Shown here one piece after another: positions 9,111 to 19,474 of a stretch of 64,000 nt of DNA. The first letter of the stretch is position 1. Each line of letters starts with the position of its first letter. A program made the translations under genes and the position numbers. Source of the DNA: Lentibacter algarum (lineage in GTDB: Bacteria > Pseudomonadota > Alphaproteobacteria > Rhodobacterales > Rhodobacteraceae); assembly GCF_040580765.1 (NCBI RefSeq), contig NZ_CP158687.1, forward strand, positions 2,356,001-2,420,000, written 5' to 3'. Below the pieces are notes generated by a model. That model worked only from the letters and a program-made list of their open reading frames with translations. It did no database searches and had not been told where the DNA came from.

Positions 9111-9219
9111 GACAGCACTCACAGGCAAAAGCACTGGCCCGTTTCCGCGTTCCCAACCATCCGCTTGCGCCTTTGCCTGCAATAAGGTCAAATTGTGCAA
9201 CTGAATGAAGGCGCAAAAA

Positions 9220-10080
9220 ATGAAGACTCAGAACATGAACCGAGACTGGATTGCCACTGCCCGCACATTGAACCAAGCATTGCCCAATTTGCAGCGCTAC
9301 ACAGGCGCGATTGTGGTGGTGAAATTCGGCGGCCACGCAATGGGTGATGACGCGGCGATGGACGAGTTCGCCCGAGATATCGTTCTGATGCAGATGGTTG
9401 GGGTAAATCCCGTCATTGTTCATGGCGGCGGACCGATGATCAACGAAAAGCTTGATGCTCTTGGTATCAAAAGCGAGTTTGTGAACGGCAAGCGCGTAAC
9501 AGACGCCGCAACGGTTGAAGTGGTCGAGATGGTGCTCTCTGGTCTTGTGGGCAAACGTATCGTCCAAGCCATCAATCGGCAGGGTGGCAAGGCTGTTGGA
9601 TTGTCGGGCAAAGATGCCAATCTGATGGTTTGCAAGCAAACGAACCCAGACCTTGGCTTTGTTGGTACGCCAGACAAGATGGACGCAAGCATTCTACGCG
9701 ACCTCTTCGAAAAGGGCACCATTCCTGTAATCGCACCCATCGGGGCGGGCCATAATGGCGAAACCTTCAACGTCAACGGCGATACCGCTGCAGGTGCTAT
9801 TGCTGCGGCTCTCAAGGCCGACAGACTTTTGCTACTGACAGATGTCGAAGGCGTGAAAAATAAGTCTGGCGACGTTTTGACCGAGCTCACCTCACAGTCT
9901 ATCCGCGACATGATTGCCGATGGGACAATAGCGGGCGGGATGATCCCTAAGACCGAAACCGCACTTTTGGCGATTGACGGTGGAGTGCGCGGCGTTGTCA
10001 TTCTGGATGGGCGGGCGCCTAATGCCTGCTTGCTTGAGCTGTACACATCCCATGGGGCGGGCACACTTATTCGTGGCTGA
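9220..10080 (+). CDS. argB: acetylglutamate kinase
   Basis: An amino-acid kinase of about 286 residues, catalysing the second step of arginine synthesis, phosphorylation of N-acetylglutamate. Visible motifs are [22 protein letters not shown], the [15 protein letters not shown] nucleotide region and [11 protein letters not shown]. Three in-frame ATGs occur at 9205, 9220 and 9235; I prefer 9220 because GAAGG at 9207-9211 is eight bases upstream. Located 109 bases after engB, within the plus-strand run. Arginine feedback sites cannot be judged from reading alone. Confidence 0.95.
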   Translation: MKTQNMNRDWIATARTLNQALPNLQRYTGAIVVVKFGGHAMGDDAAMDEFARDIVLMQMVGVNPVIVHGGGPMINEKLDALGIKSEFVNGKRVTDAATVEVVEMVLSGLVGKRIVQAINRQGGKAVGLSGKDANLMVCKQTNPDLGFVGTPDKMDASILRDLFEKGTIPVIAPIGAGHNGETFNVNGDTAAGAIAAALKADRLLLLTDVEGVKNKSGDVLTELTSQSIRDMIADGTIAGGMIPKTETALLAIDGGVRGVVILDGRAPNACLLELYTSHGAGTLIRG

Positions 10081-10127
10081 CGAGAGAGTGACTTGTTTCA
10101 TCGCGATTGGGAGATCATATTCGAACT

Positions 10128-10922
10128 ATGGAACATGAAGCTCTTATACGCCTTAGTATCTTTATCGGCCTGTTTGCCCTTCTTGCAGCGGCAGAAGCCT
10201 ATCTGCCAAGGCGCGCTCGACAGGTTCCACGCAAGACGCGTTGGAGGACAAACTGGGGGTTCTCGCTCCTAAATACTGGTGCTCTTCGCCTGCTGGCGTT
10301 TGGCCTTCCACTCTTGGCAGTGGGCGCCGCTATTGATGCAGCGCAGAACGGTTGGGGGCTTTTCAACCTGCTAGATTGGCCAAGTGGGCTAGAGCTTGTT
10401 CTGGCTATTCTCTTCTTTGATTTCGCGATTTGGCTACAGCACCTCATCACACATAAAGTGCCTCTGCTTTGGCGCCTGCACCGTGTTCATCACGCGGATA
10501 CAGAAATCGACGTGACGACAGCCATTCGCTTTCATCCAGTGGAAATTGCATTGTCGATGCTTCTCAAGATCGGCCTCGTCTATCTGGTAGGCCCTGCTGC
10601 ACTCGCTATCATCCTGTTTGAGATCATTCTCAACGGCACAGCCATGTTCAATCATTCGAATCTCGCCCTGCCCCGTTGGCTCGATAAAGCTGTGCGGCTT
10701 GTCCTTGTCACGCCAGATATGCACCGCGTACACCACTCCGTTCATCGCTCCGAACATGACAGCAATTACGGCTTTTCGCTTTCAATATGGGATAGGATCT
10801 TTGGAACCTATATTGCTCAGCCCAAGGACGGACACACCAAAATGAAAATCGGGCTTCAATGGCAAGATCCACGCCCCTCCAAACTTGGCTGGAGCCTATG
10901 GTTGCCCTTCATGAAGCGCTGA
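10128..10922 (+). CDS. fatty acid hydroxylase / sterol desaturase family membrane protein
   Basis: A 264-residue integral membrane di-iron protein. The histidine clusters of the superfamily are visible as HLITH, HRVHHADTEID and, near the C-terminus, HRVHHSVHRSEHD. Four to five hydrophobic segments surround them. Members hydroxylate or desaturate lipids; the substrate cannot be told from sequence. A TTG at 10107 would add seven residues and cannot be excluded. The 3' end overlaps the start of the ferredoxin-like gene, suggesting coupled expression. Confidence 0.85.
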   Translation: MEHEALIRLSIFIGLFALLAAAEAYLPRRARQVPRKTRWRTNWGFSLLNTGALRLLAFGLPLLAVGAAIDAAQNGWGLFNLLDWPSGLELVLAILFFDFAIWLQHLITHKVPLLWRLHRVHHADTEIDVTTAIRFHPVEIALSMLLKIGLVYLVGPAALAIILFEIILNGTAMFNHSNLALPRWLDKAVRLVLVTPDMHRVHHSVHRSEHDSNYGFSLSIWDRIFGTYIAQPKDGHTKMKIGLQWQDPRPSKLGWSLWLPFMKR

Positions 10923-11530
10923 CCCCTGCCCCAGAGCAAGTGGCGCTCGCCATCTTTGGCGCGTTTCATGAGCGTGAGGAGACACTTGTGTTGCTTGGTC
11001 CACATGAACCTGGGTTCTGGGCCCACTTCACGGCCTCCGCGGAGTATCAAGACGGTCAGCCTGACCCGCTGGATCGCTGGTCTCGCCGTATTATCACTCG
11101 TCTGGCTGAGGATTGGGGCGGTGCTCCCGTGTTTCCATCGGATGGGCCGCCCTATGCGCCCTTCCTCTACTGGGCCTTGGAGACGGGCCAAGCGTGGCAA
11201 TCGCCCGTCGGCATGCTTGTGCATGCGCGTGCAGGTTTAATGGTGTCCTATCGTGGCGCTGTGCGTCTACAGGGCCGCCTGGACCTGCCGCCACCCGGTA
11301 CAAACCCCTGCAGAAACTGTGCTGATAAGCCTTGCCTGACCGCTTGCCCTGTGGGGGCTCTCAACGCGCAAATGGAATACGATGTGCAACGCTGCAAAAC
11401 ACATATCGCCCACCCTGAAGGCAACACCTGCCTAACGCAGGGCTGTCTCGTACGCCGTGCCTGTCCTGTGTCTCAAGCCTATGCCCGCCTTCCCGAACAA
11501 TCAGCCTTTCACATGAGGAGCTTTTTGTGA
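10898..11530 (+). CDS. 4Fe-4S ferredoxin-like protein
   Basis: About 210 residues. The C-terminal third carries cysteines in the pattern CRNCADKPCLTACPVGAL, then further cysteines in QRCKTH, GNTCLTQGCL and RRACPVSQ, consistent with one or two iron-sulfur clusters. The N-terminal part includes PDPLDRWSRRII and SPVGMLVHARAGLMVSYRGA. It resembles the QueG C-terminal ferredoxin module but lacks the cobalamin domain. A start at 10859 is also open; the ATG at 10898 fits homolog length as I remember it. It overlaps the hydroxylase gene upstream and the sixA gene downstream, so it may donate electrons to the membrane di-iron protein; this is inference. Confidence 0.75.
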   Translation: MVALHEALTPAPEQVALAIFGAFHEREETLVLLGPHEPGFWAHFTASAEYQDGQPDPLDRWSRRIITRLAEDWGGAPVFPSDGPPYAPFLYWALETGQAWQSPVGMLVHARAGLMVSYRGAVRLQGRLDLPPPGTNPCRNCADKPCLTACPVGALNAQMEYDVQRCKTHIAHPEGNTCLTQGCLVRRACPVSQAYARLPEQSAFHMRSFL

Positions 11531-12030
11531 GTCTTGAGTTAATTGTTATGCGTCATGCAAAGTCCAGCTGGTCTGATCCTTGCTTGTCGGATCACGACCG
11601 CCCGCTTAACGGACGCGGGCGTGCCAGCGCTAAGGCCATCGGCACATGGATGAAAGAGGAAGGCTATCAGCCAGACCAGACGCTCTGTTCCACTTCGACG
11701 CGCACACGCGAAACGCTTGATCACCTCGAATTAGATACAGAGACAAACTATTTAGAGCCCCTTTATCATGCGAGCGAAGACAGAATGCTTCAGCTTTTGC
11801 AAAATAGAGCCAAGGGCAAGAGCGTCTTGATGCTTGGACACAATCCGGGAGCCGCCTTTTTCGCGCAAGCTATTTTGAGTAAACCCCCAAAGAGTGATGC
11901 TTTCTCGCTGTTTCCAACAGCGGCCGTTTTGGTCGTGCGCTTCGACACAACAAACTGGCGTGACCTGCGCTTTGGACAGGGAACTCTTGCCGCGTTTATC
12001 GTGCCACGAATGCTTTTGCCCCAAACTTAG
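11527..12030 (+). CDS. sixA: phosphohistidine phosphatase SixA-like
   Basis: A 167-residue histidine phosphatase superfamily protein. The catalytic motif is IVMRHAKSSWSD (RHG variant RHA), with the second active-site histidine in MLGHNPGA and the arginine in STSTRTRETL. SixA dephosphorylates phosphohistidines of HPt domains or the nitrogen phosphotransferase system. It starts with GTG at 11527 overlapping the preceding stop. The last 35 bases overlap, tail to tail, the DUF2235 gene on the opposite strand. Confidence 0.87.
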   Translation: MSLELIVMRHAKSSWSDPCLSDHDRPLNGRGRASAKAIGTWMKEEGYQPDQTLCSTSTRTRETLDHLELDTETNYLEPLYHASEDRMLQLLQNRAKGKSVLMLGHNPGAAFFAQAILSKPPKSDAFSLFPTAAVLVVRFDTTNWRDLRFGQGTLAAFIVPRMLLPQT

Positions 12031-13099
12031 ACGCCTTGATGCGTGGCAAACTTGGAGCCCAGCCCGCAGCCATCGCCCTCGCATCAACACTTTCATGAAG
12101 GCTTTCACAAGCTCCAGCCCCGACACGGCGACGTCCGCGCAGTAGAAAGAGCTTACCCCAGCTTTTCCATGTCCCCACAGATTTGGCCGCAGGGTCACGC
12201 GGAAACCGCGCCCGCCAGCCTTGTGGCAAGGGCAGCCCACAACTTTCGGCGCGTTCGAGCATCCACACAAGCGGAATATTGGATAAGAGCCGTGCTTCGG
12301 CATCACCATCAAGCTGACCACCAATGTCACCATGTGTTCCTGGAAACCACACTTGTTCCACGCGACCCTGCCAGTTTTGCGGACACTCCCAGAGCACTGG
12401 TTCAAAAACAGAGCGGGTCTCATGCAAGGCAAGCGCCTGAAAACCATGGCGAATGGCCGAGCCCAGCTGGTGATTGTGAAAAGCGTGATTGCTCTCCGAC
12501 CAGCGCCACAATAGCGGCAGGCGAAGCCCTAAGGCCTTCACTGTATCCCAGACACCAACCATCTCGACCTCGGCCTTTTCATGGCAAAACTGAGCTTGAA
12601 ACGCAGCCTTCTGGGCATTGCCTGCCCCCAGTTGGTAAAGCCGATAAGCTTGCTCAACATTTCGCTCTGTCGCGTGCTCAGGACGCAAAAGGCCCACCGC
12701 ATCGATCACACCAGCAAGTGAGCGAACAGCATAAGCGCCTCGCGAATACCCAAAGAAAAAGATTTTATCGCCGTCACGATAGCGCGACGCGAGATAGCCA
12801 TAGGCGCGCTTAATCTGACGGTTGACCCCGCGCCCCATTAAAACATGATGTGTGCTGCGCCAATCGTTCCACTGAACACCAGCCTCATAGAAAACCGAAA
12901 CTGGCCCGCCCGTTTCGCTCAGAAGCCGGAAAGTCAGTCCAGCATTGGTTTCGCAGCCCGGCTTAAGCGACGACATTGTACCATCCAGAACAATCACATG
13001 GCTCATAGGGCCACGGACCCGCTTCATAGCGGTTTGACCGTGCCGTTGATCTGGCCAGATCAGGCCAAAGAGGCGTTTTCCCATTCGATTAAATGACAT
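11996..13099 (-). CDS. DUF2235 alpha/beta hydrolase-like protein
   Basis: About 367 residues of the DUF2235 family (T6SS phospholipase effector Tle1-like fold). Visible are the N-terminal IVLDGTMSSL, the nucleophile elbow FGYSRGAYAVRSLAG with its serine, VGVWDTVKALG and WFPGTHGDIGG containing the likely Asp and His. There is no signal peptide and no VgrG or Hcp gene nearby, so a housekeeping hydrolase role is as likely as a toxin. The ATG at 13099 has AGAAGAG just upstream. The C-terminal tail is basic (LRGRRRVGAG). It overlaps sixA by 35 bases at the 3' ends. Confidence 0.82.
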   Translation of the reverse strand: MSFNRMGKRLFGLIWPDQRHGQTAMKRVRGPMSHVIVLDGTMSSLKPGCETNAGLTFRLLSETGGPVSVFYEAGVQWNDWRSTHHVLMGRGVNRQIKRAYGYLASRYRDGDKIFFFGYSRGAYAVRSLAGVIDAVGLLRPEHATERNVEQAYRLYQLGAGNAQKAAFQAQFCHEKAEVEMVGVWDTVKALGLRLPLLWRWSESNHAFHNHQLGSAIRHGFQALALHETRSVFEPVLWECPQNWQGRVEQVWFPGTHGDIGGQLDGDAEARLLSNIPLVWMLERAESCGLPLPQGWRARFPRDPAAKSVGTWKSWGKLFLLRGRRRVGAGACESLHESVDARAMAAGWAPSLPRIKASKFGAKAFVAR

Positions 13100-13311
13100 A
13101 GCTCTTCTGCTTTTATTACACATCCACTTTGCTGCATTCTTCACTCACTGCCCAAGCACAGTGTCGTGAGAGGTATGAAACTTAATTCCGCTCGCGAAAC
13201 ACATGCACCTACGCTCTGGCATGAGCACAGGGGAAGCTCTTGCTTACGCAGACGCTAGCATCAAATTTTGGCAAGCTTAGGGCACAATCATGCCGAGAGG
13301 TGTTTTGCAAA

Positions 13312-14439
13312 TCACAGTCGTTTGACAGTGATAACGTCGCGAACGCCATATCCATTAAAGCGGGTTGCAATGGCAAGAGAATATGCGCCCATGCCTGCAA
13401 AGAGGAGGTAGTCCCCTTCCTCCAAGCCTTCAGGAAGGCTTACAGGTTTGGGCAAACAATCAAGACTGTCACATGTTGGTCCAAAAACAGTTTGTGGCCG
13501 CTCGCCTCCTTCTTTCAACGCACCCCTTGCTGTCAAGCAGCTGACACGGTCTGTCGCCGATATGTCGCGCCATTCGGCAAAGCCGCCGTATATTCCGTCG
13601 TTGAGAAAAACGGTTCCGTCAGCGCGGATGGCCTTTACGCAGGCCAAAAGAGAAAAGCTCTCGGCAACCATCGCGCGTCCAGGCTCACAAACCAGCGCAG
13701 GAGGTAGCTCAAAAGCCTGTCTGACTGCCAAATCAATCTCTTGAAACACACCCTCAAGATCGGGGGCCATTCCGCTGCGATGCGAGGCAAAACCACCTCC
13801 AACATTCAACCGCTCGGGTGTAACGCCAGCTTGCTGGGCGATTGACGAGGCAGCCCGAATATACTGCACCCAAGCGTCGGGACTGTCGCACTGTGTTCCG
13901 GGATGAAAGGTCAATGCGGGGCGATAGCCCGCCGCAGCCACTGCTTGCAATATTACAACAGCCTCAGCAGGGGTTGCACCAAACTTGGCACCAAAATCAT
14001 AATGTGCGCCTTTAACAGGCAGCTTAAAGCGCACGGCAACTTCCTCAGCGGCGTGTTGAGGTGTGCCAAGCTTGACCAACTCTGCAAGATCATCAACCGA
14101 CCAAGACCGAACGCGGGCAGCTTTGCCCACCGCAATTTCGGCGCGTGAGCGCACAGGGTTGTTGTAATGCAAATCTGCTGTTGCAAAGGCCGCCCGCACC
14201 TGAGCGATCTCTTCGGGGCTGGCCACATCAAATCCGCTCAATCCAGCGGCGACAAGGTTCTCCAAAACTTCGGGTGCGGGGTTGGCCTTCACGGCAAAGG
14301 TGACCTGGCCCCGAAAACCACGGCAAAACCTATCAGCTTGCTCGCGCAAAACCCTTGGCGCAAAATACATGACAGGCGCTTCAGGCCGCTTTAGCCCAAT
14401 GTGCTCTTCTGGAGTCTCAAATACGCCACGGTCAAACAT
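13312..14439 (-). CDS. ornithine/lysine decarboxylase, fold-III PLP enzyme
   Basis: A 375-residue alanine-racemase-fold decarboxylase of the eukaryotic ODC type. The PLP lysine is in FAVKANP, the glycine-rich phosphate loop in LNVGGGFASH, EPGR follows, and the active-site cysteine from the dimer partner is in GPTCDSLD. It should make putrescine or cadaverine from ornithine or lysine. Length fits. It is divergent from an Lrp/AsnC regulator 103 bases away, which probably controls it. Confidence 0.88.
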   Translation of the reverse strand: MFDRGVFETPEEHIGLKRPEAPVMYFAPRVLREQADRFCRGFRGQVTFAVKANPAPEVLENLVAAGLSGFDVASPEEIAQVRAAFATADLHYNNPVRSRAEIAVGKAARVRSWSVDDLAELVKLGTPQHAAEEVAVRFKLPVKGAHYDFGAKFGATPAEAVVILQAVAAAGYRPALTFHPGTQCDSPDAWVQYIRAASSIAQQAGVTPERLNVGGGFASHRSGMAPDLEGVFQEIDLAVRQAFELPPALVCEPGRAMVAESFSLLACVKAIRADGTVFLNDGIYGGFAEWRDISATDRVSCLTARGALKEGGERPQTVFGPTCDSLDCLPKPVSLPEGLEEGDYLLFAGMGAYSLAIATRFNGYGVRDVITVKRL

Positions 14440-14542
14440 CGCTCTGCCTCGCTTTTCTTTTAAGTTTTGCGCGAAAATTGATCGTTTTCATGCGGCAATT
14501 CTGATATATTGCCAAATAATATTGTCAAAGTGACGTAAATTT

Positions 14543-14974
14543 ATGAAAAGTGACGAAGTTGACGCAAAGCTTGTAGCTCTGCTTGCAGAAAATGCTCGCA
14601 CGCCTGTGGCCACCTTGGCACGCCGGCTCGGACTTGCACGCACGACTGTTCAGACCCGCATCGAACGGCTGGAAACCACAGGTGCTATTGCTGGCTATAC
14701 GATCCGCCGCGGTGCAAAAGGACGCGCGGCCTTGCGTGCGACTGTGCTCATATCGATAGAGCCGCGTTCAGGACCAGCTGTGCTTGCCCGTCTCAAAGCG
14801 CTATCAGGTGTCGAGCAAGTGCATACAACCTCTGGCCGATGGGATTTGATCGCTCTTCTGAGCGCCCCAACAACAGAAGCATTGGATGACACTCTGGATG
14901 ACATTGGCGCCGCAAAGGGCGTCCGTAGCTCCGAAAGCCTCATTCATCTCAGCACAAAGATAGACCGCAGCTAA
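14543..14974 (+). CDS. Lrp/AsnC family transcriptional regulator
   Basis: A 143-residue regulator: N-terminal winged helix-turn-helix (VATLARRLGLARTTVQTRIERL) followed by a RAM ligand-binding domain. It is transcribed divergently from the ornithine/lysine decarboxylase, so control of polyamine synthesis by a basic amino acid is the simplest reading. The AT-rich 103-bp gap between them should contain its operator. Followed by a strong hairpin that separates it from the convergent valS. Confidence 0.88.
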   Translation: MKSDEVDAKLVALLAENARTPVATLARRLGLARTTVQTRIERLETTGAIAGYTIRRGAKGRAALRATVLISIEPRSGPAVLARLKALSGVEQVHTTSGRWDLIALLSAPTTEALDDTLDDIGAAKGVRSSESLIHLSTKIDRS

Positions 14975-15012
14975 GAGCGATTTCGCTTTTTGATTTCGGT
15001 AAATATGCTGTG

Positions 15013-15037
15013 GGTGCAGGGGCAAAGCCCCTGCACC
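15013..15037. terminator. perfect hairpin between convergent genes
   Basis: A perfect 11-bp inverted repeat, GGTGCAGGGGC and its complement around an AAA loop, lies between the ends of the Lrp regulator and valS. There is no T tract on either side, so it may be a weak bidirectional terminator or an mRNA-stabilising hairpin. Confidence 0.55.
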
Positions 15038-15068
15038 GGTCAGATCATCACAACGTGAAAATTCGACA

Positions 15069-18000
15069 TTAGATTTCTGCCAAGCGTTTGAGAGCAGCCT
15101 TCATCAGCCCCTCTTCCTCTTCACGCTCGGCCAGATTGGCACGCGTTTCCTCGACAACTTCGTCAGGAGCACTTGCAACAAACTTGGGGTTTCCAAGCCG
15201 TCCGCGCATCCCGCCGATTTCTTTAGCAAGCTTTCCAAGGCTCTTTTCGAGACGCGCTTTCTCCTCATCAACATCAATGATGTCCGCAAGAGGAAGGCCA
15301 AACTCGGCGCCTGTCACACTGAGCGCAGCTGTGCCTTTCGGGAACTCTGCCACGACATGCAATTCATCCATCCGAGCGAGCTTCTTGATCAGGGCTTCAT
15401 TGCCATCATAGGCAGCCTTCGCCTCCTCGCTCATATTGCGAACGACAACGGGCACTTTCAGACCAGCAGGCACATGCATCTGCGCACGCACAGAGCGGAT
15501 TTCTTCGATAAGACCAATAACCCAGTTCATTTCGGCATCCGCCGCCGCATCGACAAGCTCGCTCCCGTAGGTTGGCCAATCGGTATGCGCGAGAATCTTT
15601 TGACGCTCTCCCAACGTGCCCCAGAGTTCTTCAGTGATAAACGGCATGATCGGGTGCAACAGGACAACACATTGATCAATCACCCAAGCCATTACGGCCT
15701 GTGTTTCAGCTTTTGTGACAGCGTCCCCATCGAGCAGCAGCGGTTTGGAGAATTCGACATACCAGTCGCAGACTTTGCCCCAGACAAAGGCATAAAGCGC
15801 ATTGGCCGCATCATTGAAACGATAGGCCTCAAGTGCCGCATCAACTGTTTCCCGCACTTTGGCGGTCTCACCGATGATCCATTTGTTCACAGTCGCGCTG
15901 GCCTCTGGCACGGCCCCGTCAGAGCCAACAGCCTCGTTCATTTCGGCAAAGCGCGCTGCGTTCCAGAGCTTGGTTGTGAAGTTGCGATAGCCGGTGATCT
16001 TTTGTTTTGAAAGCTTGAGAACACCCCCCAGCGCCGCCATCTGCGCATTGGTGAAGCGCAGCGCATCGGCGCCGAATTCGTCAACAATTTCAAGCGGGTC
16101 GATCACGTTGCCCGTGGTCTTGGACATCTTCTTGCCCTTCTCGTCGCGGACGAGCTGATGCAGATAGACGGTGTGAAATGGGATCTCGTTGACCACAGCT
16201 TTTTGCATCATGATCATCCGTGCCACCCAGAAGAACAGAATATCCGCGCCCGTGACAAGCACATCTGTCGGGAAGTAGCGCTTCATCTCGTCGGTGTCTT
16301 CGGGCCAGCCAAGTGTACCAATCGGCCAGAGTCCAGAAGAGAACCACGTGTCGAGAACATCAGGGTCGCGGTAAAGAGCAATGTTAACCTTATTGATCTC
16401 GTTGCCCATAGACATAGCTGTCAGCTGGTTTAGTTCCGCATAACTCTTTGCCTGCGACCCCTGTTCAACTTTTGCGTTCCCTTTGTCCGAAACAACTACC
16501 TTCACCTCAGCGCCAGGAACCCACCCCTCGTAGAATTTCTTCGCATTTTCTATAGCTTCAGCTTGAGTCGAGGCACAAAACTGGTTGCCAAATATGTCAA
16601 ACCAAACTGGGATCTGATGCCCCCACCAGAGCTGACGGGAGATGCACCAAGGCTCGATATTTTCCAGCCAGTGATAATATGTTTTCTCACCACTTTCAGG
16701 CATGATCTTGATCTCGCCATCGCGCACAGCATCCAGCGCAGGACCGACAACTTTCTCAGCATCGACAAACCATTGATCCGTCAGCATCGGCTCGATCACC
16801 ACTTTGGAGCGATCGCCAAAAGGCTGCATGATGGGTTTGTTCTCGACATGGGGGACAAGCCGGGTTTGGGGCTCGCCATCTTCATCTTCAAACGCTTCAG
16901 ACACCATCACGGCCAAACCCTCGGCCGTGATTTGCTCTACAACAGCCTTACGCGCCGCAAAACGGTCTAGCCCACGCAGCTCTTCGGGCACGAGGTTAAG
17001 CGCATCAGCCTCAGAAATAGTGAGCGTTTGCAGACCCTTAGAGACAGACATCGCCACGGTCGCTGCCTCGTCATAGCTGGCTCCGTCAGAACGCATCGCG
17101 CCTTTGGTGTCCATCAGGCGATAGAGTGGAATGCCCGCGCGCTTGGCGACTTCATAGTCGTTGAAGTCGTGCGCGCCAGTGATCTTCACAGCACCCGACC
17201 CAAAGGCCATGTCAGGGTATTCATCTGTGATGATCGGAATGAGGCGGCGATGCTCTTTTGGCCCTACGGGAATCTCGCAGAGCTGGCCTATGATAGGCGC
17301 ATAGCGTGCGTCATCAGGGTGCACTGCCACGGCCCCGTCACCCAGCATTGTCTCGGGGCGAGTGGTGGCGATCGAGATGTAATCGCGCTCTTCCGAGAGG
17401 GTCACATTGCCCTCTTCGTCTTTCTCGACGTAGGTATATGTCGCTCCGTTCGCGAGCGGGTATTTGAAGTGCCACATGTGACCAGCAACCTCGAGATTTT
17501 CGACCTCAAGGTCGGAGATCGCTGTTTCAAAATGCGGGTCCCAGTTGACCAGCCGCTTGCCGCGATAGATGAGACCTTGCTCATACATTTCAACAAAAAC
17601 CTTGATCACAGCGTCGTGGAAATTCGGCGAATTCTCGTGGCCAATGCGCGGGTCACCCTCTGCACCTGCCATGGTAAAAGCATTTCGATTCCAATCACAT
17701 GAGCAGCCAAGGCGCTTCAACTGATCGACAATCGTCCCACCGTACTGCCCCTTCCATTCCCAGACTTTTTCGAGGAATTTCTGACGCCCAAGCTCGCCGC
17801 GCGAGGGCTGGCCTGTCGAGGCCAACATTTTCTCAACCTGCATCTGCGTGGCAATGCCTGCATGATCCTGACCTGGCTGCCAGAGCGTGTCAAAGCCGCG
17901 CATTCTGTGCCAACGGATCAGGATGTCTTGCAAGGTATTGTTGAAGGCGTGGCCGACGTGCAAAGCCCCAGTCACATTCGGTGGTGGGATCATGATTGTG

Positions 18001-18113
18001 AAGCTCTCGTCGCGCGAGCGGTTCGCGCCTGCGCGGAAGGCACCGGCCTCTTCCCACATTGCGGTGAGGCGCGGCTCGGCTTCGCTTGCGTTAAATGTCT
18101 TTTCCATCGCCAT
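15069..18113 (-). CDS. valS: valyl-tRNA synthetase
   Basis: A 1014-residue class I aminoacyl-tRNA synthetase. The HIGH motif is HVGHAF in [14 protein letters not shown], and the KMSKS loop appears as [12 protein letters not shown]. An editing CP1 domain lies between them, followed by the anticodon-binding domain and the C-terminal coiled coil ending near AALKRLAEI. Length is slightly above many ValRS proteins. In relatives valS often sits beside the PopZ-like/tolC/pcm cluster; here that cluster is 15 kb away. Essential cytoplasmic enzyme. Confidence 0.97.
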   Translation of the reverse strand: MAMEKTFNASEAEPRLTAMWEEAGAFRAGANRSRDESFTIMIPPPNVTGALHVGHAFNNTLQDILIRWHRMRGFDTLWQPGQDHAGIATQMQVEKMLASTGQPSRGELGRQKFLEKVWEWKGQYGGTIVDQLKRLGCSCDWNRNAFTMAGAEGDPRIGHENSPNFHDAVIKVFVEMYEQGLIYRGKRLVNWDPHFETAISDLEVENLEVAGHMWHFKYPLANGATYTYVEKDEEGNVTLSEERDYISIATTRPETMLGDGAVAVHPDDARYAPIIGQLCEIPVGPKEHRRLIPIITDEYPDMAFGSGAVKITGAHDFNDYEVAKRAGIPLYRLMDTKGAMRSDGASYDEAATVAMSVSKGLQTLTISEADALNLVPEELRGLDRFAARKAVVEQITAEGLAVMVSEAFEDEDGEPQTRLVPHVENKPIMQPFGDRSKVVIEPMLTDQWFVDAEKVVGPALDAVRDGEIKIMPESGEKTYYHWLENIEPWCISRQLWWGHQIPVWFDIFGNQFCASTQAEAIENAKKFYEGWVPGAEVKVVVSDKGNAKVEQGSQAKSYAELNQLTAMSMGNEINKVNIALYRDPDVLDTWFSSGLWPIGTLGWPEDTDEMKRYFPTDVLVTGADILFFWVARMIMMQKAVVNEIPFHTVYLHQLVRDEKGKKMSKTTGNVIDPLEIVDEFGADALRFTNAQMAALGGVLKLSKQKITGYRNFTTKLWNAARFAEMNEAVGSDGAVPEASATVNKWIIGETAKVRETVDAALEAYRFNDAANALYAFVWGKVCDWYVEFSKPLLLDGDAVTKAETQAVMAWVIDQCVVLLHPIMPFITEELWGTLGERQKILAHTDWPTYGSELVDAAADAEMNWVIGLIEEIRSVRAQMHVPAGLKVPVVVRNMSEEAKAAYDGNEALIKKLARMDELHVVAEFPKGTAALSVTGAEFGLPLADIIDVDEEKARLEKSLGKLAKEIGGMRGRLGNPKFVASAPDEVVEETRANLAEREEEEGLMKAALKRLAEI

Positions 18114-18365
18114 GAGTGTCTGCCCTTCTTGGGGTTTTCTGTTGCCTCACCGTCTACCCAATGCGCAGGCAAAACCCAAGGGTCAAAACCGCACGCAAAG
18201 ACGCGACAGTAAAAGCATCGTACCGCATGGTTAACGCAGTTTTTTACGCCCGAAAACAGGGGGGTGAAAAGCGTGCACAACCCGTACACAACCCGTGCAC
18301 CGCCTGAATCGTGATTTCGTTAACAGAAATTAACTTAATCGAGCGCGCGCTCCGGCCTCATAGCC

Positions 18366-19151
18366 CTAGAATTTCGGCGCGCGGTTTTGCATATTTGCTG
18401 CGATCACTTCCATCTGCTCGGGCTTGCCGATGAGGTCTGTTTGCTCACGGCTTTCCGCCAAGAGCACTTCGTCTTCAGAGACCCCGCTTTCGGCCAGCCC
18501 GATGAGCCGTTTGGCCGCGCGGATGGCAGACGGACTTTTGGAGGCGATCGTCGCCGCGAGCGTTTGCGCTGCTTCAAGCGGAGCTTCGGACAGTTCCGTC
18601 ACAAGGCCCCACTCAAGTGCTTGCGTCGCACTCACCGGCTCGGCGGTATAGGTCATTTTGCGGATCACATCCGAGCGCGCAAGTGCCGGCATGAGGACCA
18701 TACCGCCCATGTCGGGGACGAGGCCCCATTTCATTTCCATCACCGCCAGTTTCGCATCAGGGTGCGCAATCCGAATATCCGCCCCAAGCGCGAGTTGGAA
18801 CCCAGCACCATAAACCGCACCGTGAAGCGCCGCGATCACAGGCACAGGAATACGCCTCCAGACCATGCAGAGCTCTTGAAACAGGTTGGTGTTGCCGAAT
18901 TCGCGCGGCATGATCCGTGCCTCGGGGTCACCTGCGGCCAAAACGGCGAAGCTCTGAACATCAAGCCCCGCGCAAAAAGCGCGCCCCTCGCCCGCAAGGA
19001 CAACCGCGCGGATGCTTTGATCTGTAAGAAGCGCCTGCCCTGCAGCAACGAGGGCCTCCGCCATCTCGATATCAACCCCGTTCATTTTATCAGCACGGGT
19101 CAGCGTGACATGAGCGATATGATCTTTGATCTCGGTGGTAACGCGGGGCAT
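18366..19151 (-). CDS. crotonase / enoyl-CoA hydratase family protein
   Basis: A 261-residue crotonase-fold enzyme. The oxyanion-hole segments are visible as GRAFCAGLDVQ and HGAVYGAGFQLALGADIRIA, and the middle helix as MKWGLVPDMGGM. One family catalytic glutamate position is occupied by valine or methionine, so hydratase versus isomerase activity cannot be set. MPRVTTEIKDHI is the preferred start, preceded by GAGGAG. It reads toward valS but a 250-bp gap separates them. Confidence 0.85.
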   Translation of the reverse strand: MPRVTTEIKDHIAHVTLTRADKMNGVDIEMAEALVAAGQALLTDQSIRAVVLAGEGRAFCAGLDVQSFAVLAAGDPEARIMPREFGNTNLFQELCMVWRRIPVPVIAALHGAVYGAGFQLALGADIRIAHPDAKLAVMEMKWGLVPDMGGMVLMPALARSDVIRKMTYTAEPVSATQALEWGLVTELSEAPLEAAQTLAATIASKSPSAIRAAKRLIGLAESGVSEDEVLLAESREQTDLIGKPEQMEVIAANMQNRAPKF

Positions 19152-19205
19152 CAGCAAAACTCCTCTTTGGAAGAAGCCTAGCGCGCCTTCGCCCGCCAAA
19201 AAAGC

Positions 19206-19376
19206 TTAACGTAAAGGCACAATCTTCTCGACCGCGCGCATCATGCCGAGGGATTTGTCATAGACCAGCGTCAGGATACGGCGACTGCCCGTTTTACTGG
19301 CGACAGTCGGCACGGCGCGCACCGCACCTGCAGCGAGTGTCGTTCCGATAAAACCACGACGGGTGAGTTTGGCCAT
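19206..19376 (-). CDS. 56-residue twin-arginine signal peptide protein
   Basis: A short gene of 56 codons. The N-terminus MAKLTRRGFIGTTLAAGA is a textbook Tat signal (RRGF followed by a hydrophobic stretch). The mature part is only about 30 residues and basic, ending in RAVEKIVPLR. The ATG is preceded by GGAGAG at good spacing. It lies between the crotonase gene and the divergent HisC-like aminotransferase. No cysteine or cofactor motif is visible. Tiny Tat-signal peptides like this are found in Rhodobacterales as far as I recall; the role is unknown. Confidence 0.7.
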   Translation of the reverse strand: MAKLTRRGFIGTTLAAGAVRAVPTVASKTGSRRILTLVYDKSLGMMRAVEKIVPLR

Positions 19377-19474
19377 GATGCGCTCTCCAGTTGCGAATGA
19401 CTCTCATTTAGGTTAGATTGAAACGATTACAAGTCCACTTGCCGCGATGCCCCGCTTTGGCATACTCAAGCAAC

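Noticed and set aside
12043..12813. Long plus-strand frame opposite the DUF2235 gene
   Set aside because: It is antisense to a gene with clear hydrolase motifs, and its product is low in hydrophobic residues, rich in Pro, Ser, His and Arg, and matches no fold.
18273..18300. Repeats of CACAACCCGT upstream of valS
   Set aside because: Two copies of a short motif with a GTGCAC inverted pair; too short to support an operator, and not seen elsewhere.
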